Positions 23,801-36,342 of a DNA stretch of 64,000 nt are shown here, piece after piece; positions within the stretch are counted from its first letter, which is position 1; every line of letters starts with the position of its first letter. The notes under the pieces were generated by a model. That model searched no databases. It was given only the letters and a program-made list of their open reading frames with translations, and had not been told where the DNA came from. A program made the position numbers and the translations under genes. The DNA is from Astropecten irregularis (Eukaryota; Echinodermata; Asteroidea; Paxillosida; Astropectinidae): contig OZ020258.1 in NCBI GenBank assembly GCA_963971285.1, positions 372,001 through 436,000 of the forward strand, given 5' to 3'.

Positions 23801-26800
23801 CATGAACTTCGTTCTTTCAAGAATCTTCTTTCCGTATATTTTTGAATTCTGCGTAGTATAACTTTAGTAAAACACTTTTGGGTGAAGGAAATCATTTTAG
23901 GGAACTAAAAGTGAAATTGAAATATACAAACCTGTTTCTTGTCTATCGTGTAGGATGTATATAGGGGCATTTTAAGTTCATGGCTGTAAGCTGTGATGTA
24001 ATTCGTCTGAATTAACTCACAATAATCCGTCTGAAATGTCACACTGGGAACACCAAACATAGCGTGCTTTAACTTCGATGCTTCTTCTATAGAAACACAA
24101 TAGGAACGTGGGGAAATAATTATGAAGAAAATATAAATTATTCAGTCTTCCAACAACAAAGAGCTTGGAAAATGTGTAAATAAAAGTGTTAAGATATAGT
24201 TTAAGCATCTTGGAGTGTATGGTTATAAAATTGTGATGATATTCAGAAGTGGCAGCAAGTCATTCTTACAAGTCCAAGTCAAGTTGCAAGTCACGAAAAT
24301 AGTGACTCGAGTCCGACTCGAGTCCAAGTCGCAAGACTCGAGTCAGCAACTCTGATGATATCATGTGCAATGCATGGTGCAACACACTGCTTTCAATTTC
24401 AACCTACAATTTGGTTCACTATAACAACTATAACCAGTAAACAATATCAGGGTAATGAGGGTATATCAGTCTCTTGGACCAGTGCATGTATTGCATAAGC
24501 TAGGGTAACTAAGAGGTATTCATTAATTGTTACTTACTTTTAGACTCGGTTAGGTCCAATTGTTCATCGAATTCTTTAACGGTTTTGTTTGTCAAAGGCT
24601 GCAGACAAAAAAAATCAACAAATTCATCTTTCAACTGTGTTTCGATTTCAGGAAAAGTTCTGACATAAGGATATTTTGGAAACCAGGGTTATAAAGAGTT
24701 GTAAGTCTTCCTTTTATTACCATGGAAACAACATTTGTAATGAAAATGAAAAAGAGCCAAACAAAAATGAATTTACTTGACAAACAGTATTGATTCATTT
24801 TTCCAAATCAATACAAGTGATACTATTTATAAAAAGTAAGTTTTCTTTATGAATATTTTGTGTTTTTTTACTTACTGCTAATGCTTCATCACATTTACAC
24901 ATAGAGACATCAGCATCCAATCTATCTGCATAATCCTTGTCATTCTCAGGGTAAGAGCAAAGCAAGGAAGTGGAATAGTTTGTCTTGTCTATTGGTGGTA
25001 GAGGTGGTGGGTTCTCTAGAATGTGGTGAAGGCTACCAGCTTCACCATCATTGGGCGGTGGTGATATCCCAAGAACATCTGTAAGAGGATCAAGGAGAAT
25101 GACATCATTAATGGTTCCCCAGAAAAAAAATCAAATCTTGAAACATGTTTCATAAGATGTTCACCCGTTACTTTTGACGTTATTAACCATAAAATAAAAG
25201 TATGTGGCAATATAAAAATAAGATAGTACGTCTCTTTAACAAGTTGCATCTACCTACTAAGTCAAAATTATTTCTCTTAGGAACTTACCACACATCACAT
25301 TGAATAGTTCTATGTTCTGAAACGATTCAATCTGGATGTTTTTCTTAAATGCTGGACCGTACGCTAGAAACAGAGCCTGTAAAGACGAGATGGTAGAATA
25401 GCTTGCAAATCAAAATGCATATACTTCAACATTGCAAGGTTACAACTATCGTGAACCAGAGAAGAATTGCAGTTTTACAGTCGCATCTGACGCTTAAATT
25501 GTTCTACCTATTTCAATTTCCAAAATGAAGACCAAGAATAAATAGGCTTGTTTGGGGAAATTGCGTTTAGAAAGGTTGATATATACTGTACCCGCATCTG
25601 TATAGCCAAGTTGTCATATCCATGACCACCGCCGTCACACGTGTTGGAATTCTTAGAACTGTAAAACAAACCAAACGAAATAAATCGGTTAGAACAACAA
25701 AATAAATCAAGTTGCACAATGTATACGTGCATAGCAAAATACTTTACTTAAAGGGACTATTTTATTATTATTCCAATGGCGTTTCGAATCAAGCAGCATA
25801 GGTTTATCTATACACAATGGTAAGCCACATCGCAACTATTGACCTTGTTATAAAGATGAAAACAAATTCTATAACATGATATGAAATTATTGAATAAACC
25901 ACAAGGGGAACTGACCGAATTAATCTAAGTCATTGCAAGGTGAACAAAGAAAGATTCAGTCTCATAAAGAGTGACTTGATGATGTCTCTTACTTGGTAAT
26001 TGTAAATCCTTGTTCTACTGGTATCAGCACATCTTCAATACGTGGACTATTCATATAATGCCATCTCTTAGGCATATCTTCCTTGTAATATGGAACTACG
26101 TTGGGATCTCGACACTGTCAAAATAAGCAACAACCAGGAACGTTGTAAATAGGTCTGAAACAAATACAATCTAACAAAGAAGTTATAGTATAGTCAGATT
26201 TTGAAGGCCAAGCATTGACTTAGATGTGATTCTAAATCCGGAAAGGATTAGAAGATTAAAATTGATTCGTCTGGAGTTTGATAAATGGAGTTTGGAGACA
26301 CAGATATATTACGGATTTAAAGGTAGATTTAACCTGGATATTAGCATATCGCTAATTGAACTTTCTTTAGGGGGTCTGTATTAGTGATGGAGGCTTTGGC
26401 AGACCTCGGCCCCTTACGAGTTTTCTTCCTAATTTCCTGATATGATTCACAGATTCCTCTTAGAAACAATTCGATCCCAAACAACATTTTCTTCAGGATT
26501 TATCACAACACAAACGATCAGGAGCAATGAAGACATTAACTTCCTCACCTTCAATCTGCTTACGATATCTTTGGGTTCTTGAAGAACAGCTGGAAAAAGG
26601 AAATTTAATTTTGATTTTTTAATCAAATTCGCATTTAAGCAAAAATAATTTTTATCATGGAAGTTATAACAATAAAACTACTCATTAAACCTTTGGAATG
26701 AAATGCAGAACATAAATGACGGGGCAATTTTCCCGATTGCTGTTCACATCTCCAAAATATAAGTTGATTTACTATGTTTGAATAGCTCTTACCATCTGAT

Positions 26801-29800
26801 CTGGGTGTATATCGCATCATACATCCTGCAGTATTTTTACTATAATAATCCCCGGTGGGAAAGTTAATTCCATCTTTCTATTGAAAGAGAACAATTATGA
26901 CTCAGTGAATTAGTTAAATGGTTTCACTTAATTAATCCGTATATCAATAATAAACATCCAGTATGACCACCTAATGTGGCGATTTAACAATCTAGTCCTA
27001 ATAATACAATGTATATTCAATACTAAACCCTGACCTGTTGATTTTGTGATACTAAGCATAATTGGAAATAATCATTTCCTGAAATGTTTGTACATGTGCT
27101 ATGAATTTCGATTTAAGAAACATTAATATCACAATTTGTTTCTCTGATTGGATAAGCCGGTCCTTCCCACTGCACAATAGCAATTAATACGTGTTCATCT
27201 TCATACCAAACATAAATAATGGATGTGATTGGTCAGAACCACACGACTGCGTTACATAATGTAAATGTCAATTTTATACCAAATATCCCTTTCTGAGAAT
27301 TGTACTTACATCACCGAGTTTAATATTCAGATCACAGCTTCTATTGGCCATACCATGATCAGCCAATATGATAATATTAATACATTGATGCATGTTTGTT
27401 ATTAGTAATACATCCATCAGATCAGCTATGTACTGGTCAACCTCTTCCAGTTTCCTGTTCACCTGTTACAAAGAGACAAAACGCAAATATTTACACCATC
27501 ATTGTGACCCATGCGGTTGCGGTTACCAAGAAAAATGGGTGGACATATTGTGCAACATGATCAACCTTACATGCAATAAATAAATAACAGCAGGTTTTTA
27601 AATGAAGCCAGTAATTAAGATTTGTTGTTGTTGTTGAAACATTTAGATATCTACCCTTTTTCAAAATGGATTATACAAAGTATAATGAACATTGCGGTAA
27701 CACTTAATTATTTGCACATTGAGGAATTCAAGCAGCACCCTTGTTTCTTTCATTGCATTTTCTGAGATTAGTTCTTTAATTTATAGTTATGAATTATAAT
27801 TTATAATTATAATCGCTTGAATATAGCAATTCTTTGTAATTGAAACTATTTCTTTTGTATAGCCTCAAATTAGATGGATACATAAAATATTAAGTCAATT
27901 AGCTACAAGGTCATTACCAAAGTCTTATTATGCATATATCCATACACTGTCTTGTCTGTTTGGAATTGATAGTTCATATTCATATTCAAATTACATTCGG
28001 TTATACGATAAACACATGGTTTGGTTAACAAAAACAGTGCTTTGTACTCTTAGCTAGTTTAAGCATGTATCATTTGCATGAGTGAAGTTCCATAGCCATA
28101 TTGCATGAGCATTAGGCCTATGTCTATGATGGATGAATAGCTTCATACTGCGCAGATATATGCATATATGAGTTCTGCTTTGTAGACGTCTATTTTCACT
28201 ACACAAATGAAGACAAGAAAACAGACGATGAGATATTGTTTCGAGCGGACTGACCACAAGATAACTCCTTCGTATTAAGTGTATCATAAAGTATTTAAAA
28301 GTCAAAAATAATTTAATAGTTAATGGTTCGTAAAGGGTTAGGGGCCTATGATAACATTCAAATATCAGACCAATCCGAGTAGGTTCCAAAACAAATTATA
28401 TTAATTTTGTTACATGATGAATAACAGAGAAATGCAGATACCTCCTCGGAATCAGGGCCGAATATATGTGCTTCGTGATCCGGCTCATTGAAGTATAACG
28501 TCATAAAATCGGGCCTGAAATTAAGAAAAGGGCCGGGAAAAATTATTAGAACTTTTTGTTACAAATACCTAATATATATTACCAAGGAAAAATATACAGA
28601 CGAATTTATTTTGCTTGAGGTAACAAATTTACAAAGGTCGTTTTTGGAGTTGGTTTGACAGAAGAATGAGGTCGGTGGTTCTAATCCCACTCTGGCTACT
28701 CTATACAAACCCTTACAGTTTACTCCGTCACTTTATAGTATAACAACAGCCAATGGGCATTGGTAAAAATATTAGGTATAATTCACGAGAAGAGACTAAC
28801 CTTTTACCAGTTGGAAGTTGAAGCCATCCACGTATAATGTCAATTCTTTGCTCAGGTGTAGTAGCACTGAGGACATCAATACCAATAAGATATTCAATAA
28901 GATATTTTGCCTGCTTCTACCGTCATAAAATCAAAAGGATGTCCTTACTAAATACTTTGCCCATTTTTTCATTTCAAATATTTCATTTGACAACCTCTCA
29001 TCAAATAGTATAGTATTGGGAGGGAGGATTAAAATAGTCAATATATGGATCATCGATTATCAGAGTCGGCCAGAATACTTACTCTTCGTATGTAAAATAA
29101 TAATCCGGTCTCATGCCTGCAAAACAAGTTCAAAGTAAAGAGGTTAACAATGTTAAACAGACCATAAACGTCTGTTAACCTATATCTATGTCCCTGGAAG
29201 TGGGATGAAACCAAATATTCAAAGGATATCGAGTTACAAACTGTTTGGTATAGTCTAGAGTTATGACTTAATTCAAATTAGCTCAATGTAATTCAGGCTT
29301 TTGTCTTTTCGCACAAGGCTTAGCATACACTCAGTTACAGTAAATGTTGGTTTAAGAATCCACGAAATCCAAACATTGATACAAAGGTAACAATACAAGA
29401 CATTTGGTTTAAAAAATATAGATATATTGGTTCCCTAAAAGTCAGATTTATAAACGGAACAAAGTTCCATTCTACGTTACCTTGGATGTCGACATCCGAG
29501 GCTACCCAGAAGTAGCAACCGGTCCGTAAACCATTCTTCTTAGCAGTGTTCCAAATCTACAATACACAAACAATTTCAAAGACATTGCAAAACAGTTTTT
29601 TTGTGTTCAATGCGTTTTCTGGGAACTAAAAGAATAATGATGTACACAATTATTGAAATAACTTGAGCAACATAAATGCATGAAATACTTGTTTTGAACT
29701 TACAGGTTCACCATAGTACCAGTCTTTCTTCTTTGCTTCTGAGCTGCCGATGTAATATGACTTCTTTGTCACAGGATCGTACATTGAGTTACCAATAAGG

Positions 29801-32663
29801 CCATTGTGCTCAGGATAAAGTCCCTATAAGAAAAATGCATATACTTATAATATTCCAATAATAATATAACCCAAAACTTGTGCCCAAACACATATTGATC
29901 TGTCAATTGCATACGAGTGGCCTTGAATGGTTATTATCATCAAAACACGAAAACGAGTCGACCTTCATTCTTTTTGAACTGCACTTAGGCCCATAAGCAG
30001 TTGGTATAATCATCAGAATAACAAGACAAGCTTTGACTATGAACAGGGAAACATAACCGATGTTCACCACATTTCCACTTCTTATTATCGCCAGTATGCA
30101 TTTGCGTTGTATTGAATTTAGGGGTACGGTACATGGGAAAAGAAATTCTTCTCCACATGTACTTCTTCTAATCGACTGCTTCCGATGTAATGTTTCAAAG
30201 TTTGTAACAGCTCAACAATACTGAATTGACTTACTGTAGCTATGGTGTAGTGATTAGGAAACGTAACGGATGGGAAAGATGGAAGCATGTAAGGCGCATG
30301 CGTACCACACTCACCTATGAAAAGAATTAAACATCACCAAATTTACCTAATTTATAGCAAACATCTTGTTAAAAACAACAAAATATGATATTGCGAAATG
30401 TTAAAAGTAAATTTGGCCTACCTGTTTTAAAAGGTTTAAAAGATGATGAAACCCAAACAAAATATTTAAGAATATTGAAGAAAAAATGAAATCGCCCACT
30501 TACTGATTTTCTTAAGGTGACCGGTGAGCTCTCTTTCAAGATAATCAGCTCTGAATCCATCCAATGAAACGATAAGAAATGGAGGACGATCCACGCTGGT
30601 GAAAACAAATATAAGAGCATAAATATGACTGGATGCCAAAAAAGCATTGTATTTGTAGTATCTCTTTGTGGTAGGCTTAATAGATTGTAATAAAGAAGAT
30701 CTGATACTCAAAAATATACCAACTTGTGATTGGGCAGAATAATATTGATAACTGATTTAGGCCTATAGGCTATACGCCGTGCTACTGCCGTGTCGAACTC
30801 AAATAATTTCAAGTTTGGCAATTGGCACGGCAATAGCTCGACGTTTAGCGTGAATTTGGCTCGGCAAATTGAGTTCGGCACGGCAAGTTCTTTGGCTCGA
30901 CAGGGTCTGCCGCGCTATCGGTGTTCGGAACGGCAGTGGCACGGCGTATAGTCTTGGTCCTACACACCAAAGTAAAATGAAATGCTCAACCAGAGACTAC
31001 CAATACCATTACTGGACTTGTGACTTACCCTGGGGGACAAACTGGTTGGGAGTCACTGACACAGGGCGTGTCAATCCAATGTTCCGCTACAAAATTAAGA
31101 ACATTGAATGAAAATTGTCATCTTCTTTTAAATATTACTTGGGCCTGTCATAATCTGGCAGGAAGGTGGTACAGTTTTTTTTTCAAATACTTTATAGGAG
31201 CGACACTTGGTCCAAAACATAATTAATATCTGCGCAACTCTGTTACAGTATAATTATGGTTATTCTGGGACTTATCAGGAAAAATACCTCAGAAAATAAG
31301 GTATCGAAAGAAATGTTGCATGGGGGATGATCTTCAATAAAACTCAGAATATTACAAGCAGTTAACATGAATTTTGACGTATCCTTGTGTTTGTTCACCT
31401 TTTTGTTTGGTTGTACTGGGCAGCTTGGTGCTCACTGATACAGTAGGCTCAGTGCTAGTAGTACGTATTGGTGGTAATGGTGTAGTAGGATGTGAATCCT
31501 GAGCAGAGCGTGTAGGTAGAACATTATCATTCCATATTCCATAACCAATACCTATTCCTATACCTAGACCACATAGTATGACCAACATTACCTGTAGGTA
31601 TAAGGAAATCAGATATGTGCGGATAAAAACATGCAATAAACTTGTCACTGCACTATAACCCTTTCAATAAAGAGCAGAGTTACTGATGTGAACTCAGTCT
31701 TTTTAAATAAACAGTGAAACATTTATATCACGGGTTATGTCAATAGGTAAGCCATTAATACCAGCTAAATTTGAATCTTTTCAATAATATTCGTAATCAT
31801 TGATTGTTCACTTACCGCCAAAGCTATGCATCCATATGGCCTAGTTGCATTCTTCTGCAGTAATATAAAGACAGATACAAGCTGAACGCATTTTAAGTTC
31901 TACCTTAGTTTACTGAACTTAACAAATGAATGGCACTTAAGGTACAGTACAGGGGCCAATTTCATAAAACTGTTAAAAATTTGCTAAGCATGGCATTTCT
32001 GTCTTAATAAAAACAGGGTTAACAACCAAATTTCCACGTGTTGTGTATCACTTATGATTGTTCTTTGGCTGTTGTTCGCTGACCATGAATATCAAATGGA
32101 CTTTTCAATGGTGGTTCGTTTTCATTGGGGGAGAAATGTTTATGCTAAGCAACTTTTTGTGCTTAACAGTTTTATGAAATTGGCCTCAGGATTGGTAACA
32201 TACCCAAACAGAAATATTCACAGATTTACATATAACTTTCAGGATATGAAGATGGTGCAGGTAAAAACATACCGTTAAAATATTTCCGCCTGAATGCTGT
32301 ATTTATCCAGAATTGAGTAAAACAAATACTGAAAACAGTTTTGATCTCGGCCGGGGTACCTATAGACATGGTCTCCTCATGACATGTTTGGGAAAATAAC
32401 AAGTGTCTCGACAATTTGAGAATTACATTAAATCAAAATGTTAAAATAGTAAAAACTATGAAAAATAGCTAAATACAGAATCAGTCATCCACAGATTTAC
32501 AATCTTAGGATGACCGGATTCCTTAAAAAGGTTTTTCAAGGTTTGTCAAATGTACGAAATAACTGATTGCTAAAATATAATCATTTAGAGTGCTACTTTA
32601 TACCTTGAAGAATGTTTCCTGCTCCGCCTCAATTTCCATTTCCAATTGCATCTCAGTCCTCAT
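20858..32663 (-). CDS. ENPP: ENPP-A: ectonucleotide pyrophosphatase/phosphodiesterase, type II membrane form
   Basis: Coding exons 5' to 3': 32663-32604, 31854-31816, 31591-31399, 31086-31029, 30595-30504, 30314-30235, 29823-29704, 29556-29481, 29116-29083, 28866-28801, 28514-28442, 27462-27310, 26877-26793, 26589-26549, 26114-25993, 25658-25592, 25376-25289, 25078-24876, 24598-24538, 24086-23932, 23498-23336, 22885-22805, 22330-22192, 21717-21564 and 21019-20858; 854 aa. There is a cytosolic tail (1-28), a signal anchor (about 29-53, ending [11 protein letters not shown]) and a Thr/Pro stalk with a CVSDSQPVC pair. The catalytic domain from residue 118 carries zinc ligands D129, D285, H289, D332, H333 and H443, and nucleophile T165 (SVTFPNH). 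The C-terminal nuclease-like domain has the calcium-site motif DYDMDG. The family cleaves pyrophosphate/phosphodiester bonds of extracellular nucleotides. No somatomedin-B domains were seen. The start is the first ATG in its exon. Substrate choice cannot be read here. Confidence 0.95.
22675..22746 (+). repeat. tRNA-like block of SINE-type element (ENPP-A intron)
   Basis: It shares box A, box B and the 'tattggggtcaccaccaac' leader with the block at 6342. Its left side carries the element's 3' tail (gtttccctcgtggttattt) in inverse orientation, unlike the 6121 copy. It is not a tRNA gene: the anticodon loop is degenerate. Confidence 0.8.
23072..23283. mobile_element. Inverted-end repeat, family R4 (TTTGAGGCT...GGATCGGTTTGCG)
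   Basis: The left end tttgaggctttgcatggtg plus 'ggtcggtttgcg' is inverted at the right (cgcaaaccgatccac, partly lost). The centre holds 'tcgactagcctgctctag'. Full or partial copies are at 201-345, 57465-57697, 61005-61160, 61299-61426 and 62822-63030. Confidence 0.75.
24262..24345. repeat. GACTCGAGTC palindrome cluster
   Basis: Four 'ctcgagtc' palindromes with 'aagtccaagtc' words in 80 bp, between ENPP-A exons. A looser cluster of 'actcg' words is at 42700-42790. Confidence 0.7.
30770..30951. mobile_element. Palindromic MITE with CTATACGCCGTGC ends
   Basis: The left end ctatacgccgtgctactgcc is inverted at the right (ggcagtggcacggcgtatag). The body is repeated 'cacggca' and 'ggctcg' words. 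It is single-copy in this window, inside an ENPP-A intron. Confidence 0.75.
31950..32340. mobile_element. R5 MITE followed by an R1 fragment
   Basis: 31950-32190 is a complete R5 copy (ggggccaatttcataaaact ... atgaaattggcc). It is followed at about 32220-32335 by the inner part of R1 (cagatttacatataac, ctgtatttatccagaa) without R1 termini. It lies in ENPP-A between the first two coding exons. Confidence 0.65.
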
Positions 32664-33231
32664 ATTGGATTGCTGAGAATAAAGAGCAAATATTTGATGG
32701 AGTTTTGTTCAATTTCGAAATCTTCCAATGCCGTGCGGTACAATTTTGATAAAACTGAAAATGTTAACTGAGATCCTACTTGTATAATATATACTGAATA
32801 AGTACTGTGTATATTTCTATGCTGCAATTCAATAATTTATTGTAACAGACACAATGTTTGACCTTTTCGCAGGCGATAATTTACCAAGCATTATAAAGTA
32901 AACATCCCTGACGCCACGGGACAAGAATTAACTTGTACAACACAAAACAATATTATCAAAATATTACAAAAACAAGTATCATGTCTGAGATAAATGATTA
33001 TGGTGAAAATACAAACGGTTGACCTGACTTAGAAGTTGATGCAGGGTTACACACTGTTCCAATTGTGTTCCGAGTCTGTGTTTAAGCCTTTAACCTACAT
33101 ACTGATTTTTCAAAGTCAAGCACTCTTGTAATCTCAAATAAAACAAGTTATTTCTGCAGGATTTTGGAACTTAAATTCAAACACAACCCCAAACGCACAG
33201 ACGAAACCATGCAGTGGCAATTTAAATGTAG

Positions 33232-33556
33232 TATCATACTTAAATTTAGTATCATACCGAAACAGAAAAAGTCACAGATTTACATATAACTTACAATGTA
33301 TAAAGATGGTGATGGTAGAAACATACCGTTAAAATTGTTGTATTTATCCAGAAAAGAGTATAACCAATGACCAATTCTTTTGGGGATCTTTTAAAGATCA
33401 ATTAAATACTGTGGCCGTTTTTCACATTTTTCTCAAAACGTGGGTACCGTATGGGACTGAAATGTTCACAGATGACTGTTACCGTATATTCCTTGATATT
33501 TTTAGCCATGAATCTGTATTTCTTTGACAAAAACCAAAGTATGATATTACCTTTAA
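33232..33556. mobile_element. TTAA-flanked MITE, family R1
   Basis: The left end is duplicated (tagtatcatact occurs twice within 25 bp). The right end, accaaagtatgatattacct then TTAA, is intact. Confidence 0.75.
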
Positions 33557-34731
33557 GACTATAACGTTGCAAGATATGTCTCTAATAATTCTACGTCCTA
33601 GGCAATGCATTCCTTGCTCTTCCCATATTCTTTGCAATCAATAATTCTTAGCAGTAAGCATGTCATTTTCTTCAAAATTAATATAAACCGGAATTTCTTT
33701 TTCAAAAGCTTTCATTTTTCGTCGGGGTGAGTTTGGGGTAGCAAGCTCCAAATCCTGATTTCCATTATGATATATACATACTCAGCAATTTTGCAATACT
33801 CAGCAATGTTTTCAGTTTGACAAAAAACAACAAAAACAACAACTCGAAAACAAAGAAACATTTTAACAAGCAAATCTGTGAACAAATACTGAACACAATT
33901 TTGTTAGGTGTGTTTGCAGTCCTTTGAGATTACCTATATGTTAAAGACCAGCTTGAACTGAGACTTTGGGCATTACAAACATTGTATACTTTTATACTGA
34001 TATTAAACGCCATATTGGTTTGCAGAAAATAATTTCTATTCCAATTTATCTGCATGGGGAAGTGAATGGCCAAAGTGTAATCGTAACTGAAGCAGCAATG
34101 TACAGTTGCCTGTGATATCTATACACAATATCAACACACCTTATCTTGTTCAGAAAGGAACGAGCACTTGAACATTATTGCAGTCAAAGGGCAGAAATAC
34201 ACTCGCATATGCCATAATATTTATTTTAAATACATACAAATCGGAGCAATGTTTACTTTAAACAGTATTGGGTGTCATTGGCTTACGAAAATGTATTTTC
34301 TTTTCAATGAATAAAAACCCCCAAATGAAACGTTTCCAAGCAGATGATGCTTCTGAACTTGTACTAAGCTATTACAGTTTTCTATTCCCGCAAAATACTA
34401 ATTCTATCATTGGCTTCAGTGCAACTCAGTGAAATATCAAAAACAATTTCAAAATTTGATTCAGACATTCAATCGTTATTTTCTTGTATTGTTTTAAAAC
34501 CACATTATATCAATTGGAACTGCTTGTTAAAACACGGTCTGTTGGCGTTGCAATCCAAATAGTGGAATTCGATATGTGTGGTTAAGGCAGGGTCACCAAG
34601 CAAATCAGCGTTTCGTTTGGATACAAACACGGAATTATTTCTATCAGTATACCAGTCTAGCTGATTTACAAAAATTTAGAATGGTATTATTTTCAATATG
34701 AATCTAAATTCGTCTACCAAATGCCACTTAC

Positions 34732-34800
34732 CTGAAGGATTAGAAGTCCCCGCCCAGAATAAAACCACCATACAGATGATTACCAAGAAACCACTCGAGT
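34732..34800 (-). other. Possible non-coding first exon of ENPP-A
   Basis: A good donor (CTTCAG|GTAAGTGG on the minus strand) closes a stretch with an upstream ATG whose frame would stop soon after splicing to the next exon. If used, it is 5' UTR. The upper limit is not defined. Confidence 0.3.
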
Positions 34801-35336
34801 GATGTTCACAGCCGAATTATTGCAGTATGAAGCAACCCTAAAGTACCAAGTTCAACTGGTGGCGCTCTAACGCCCTTTACGAAACAATGGATTAGGCTTG
34901 GGCTTTGGCTTAGGTTCTGTCATCTAAAAGCCGAAAATACAGGTTGTGAATTTTCTCTGAGGTTGAAGTTCCGTTTTCTCGTTCGAAACAGAATGTATAC
35001 TTCAAAACCGTGCCCCAAAACCTCTATACCTGTCACTTTAAAATGGATGTAAGAAAAGGAGCCGGAGCCTGAGCCTGAGCCTAAACCCCCGTTTCGTGAA
35101 CGTCCTAAGTTCAATACCGCCAATATCAGACAGTTTGATCTCATGAACACCCGGACTTGTGATCACGTGTTCGCGTGTATTTATATCTTTCAAACCTCTC
35201 TCGATCAGAATTAGGTTACTATGAATTACAGTCATGCTACGTTGAGTATCCAGCTCTGCATGAAAAGTACAGTGACCAAGGTGACTCTGTTTAATATCAT
35301 CATGCTTGTGAATCTGCTCGGTGGGTGGTGCAGACT

Positions 35337-35590
35337 AAAGCAGAGTGTACACTGTCAACATTTTCGGTAACATGTTGCCTAGGTACGTTGTTGCTGAAAA
35401 TGTCGTTAGTGTACACAGAGCAAAACGAGTTGGGTAACACGTCGCAGCAACATCATGTTAGTCAAATGTTGCTTGTACAAAGTTGGTGTACACAGGGCCC
35501 AAAATGTGTTGTCCAGGTGTGTTGCCCTAAGTGGGCAACATATGTTACCGAAAATGTTACGGAAATGGTGACAGTGTACACTCTGCTTAA
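35337..35590. mobile_element. MITE with AAGCAGAGTGTACACTGTCA ends
   Basis: The inverted ends aagcagagtgtacactgtca / tgacagtgtacactctgctt are followed inside by a second inverted block (acattttcggtaacat). 254 bp. The frames open across it have no coding character. Confidence 0.8.
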
Positions 35591-36134
35591 GAGAGTAGCA
35601 TTGATATTTAGAATGATGGAAGCAATTTAGATGTGAATCATGGCAAACAAGAAAGGAATATTGAATAAGAACAGACACATACTTCAAACAAAATGGTGAC
35701 CAGTCAGTAAGTATAAGTCAAATCAGAAACAAAACAACTTTTATTTTGTTCTATTAAGCGTGCATTTGAAACGAAATGAATTCAACCAATGCAAATCAAT
35801 AAACAACCAATGTGGTGCACTATGAAAAGTAGCAGTCAATATTCAGTCTTCATGCAGAAACAGCGGCATAATAGTCAGCAATGGTTCATTGCATACTTTA
35901 ATTTAATAATTTTGTTTTAACCAAATCAGATGCAGTAACTAACTTTGGAAGTCAAAATTAAACAAAACGAATTGCAAATTACTATAAAAAACATTCAAGC
36001 AAATTAAAGTTGGTTATTAAAAGTTAGTAAGAAAGATCAAGGAATTAGTATAAATTGAAATATTCAGTAAGCAATGGAAAGAATGAACATAAACAAGACA
36101 AAAACCAGATGGTGATCCACTGATAATATTGAGA

Positions 36135-36210
36135 TGACTCAATATTATACATACTCCAAAAGGACTTTTTGGAGTTTAGGACTTTTTGGAGTTTGTATAA
36201 TATTGAGTAA
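36135..36210. repeat. Short foldback hairpin
   Basis: actcaatattatacatactc pairs with its near-exact inverse ending tataatattgagt. 'ggactttttggagttt' is duplicated in the middle. It lies about 130 bp after the ENPP-B stop, so probably in its 3' UTR. Confidence 0.75.
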
Positions 36211-36342
36211 ACAAGACAAGTTATCATAATAAAAGAACATAATGATCTGGCCGTGCCAAAATTTATACCCTAGGCTTTCAACCAATCACAGAAGATGTAA
36301 TTTACATACGATGCCGATTGCTCCAATCAGACATGAAACTAT

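Larger units (their letters stand above)
34801..36342. other. Intergenic region between ENPP-A and ENPP-B
   Basis: About 1.5 kb. It contains an R7 repeat (34890-35105), a MITE (35337-35590) and a hairpin (36135-36210). No coding exon was seen. TTTATT at 35739-35744 could be the minus-strand poly(A) signal of ENPP-B. Confidence 0.5.

Noticed and set aside
34732..34775. ATG-led MVVLFWAGTSNPS as the ENPP-A coding start
   Set aside because: The donor phase (1) runs into a stop when joined to the 32672 acceptor. Treated as a possible non-coding exon.
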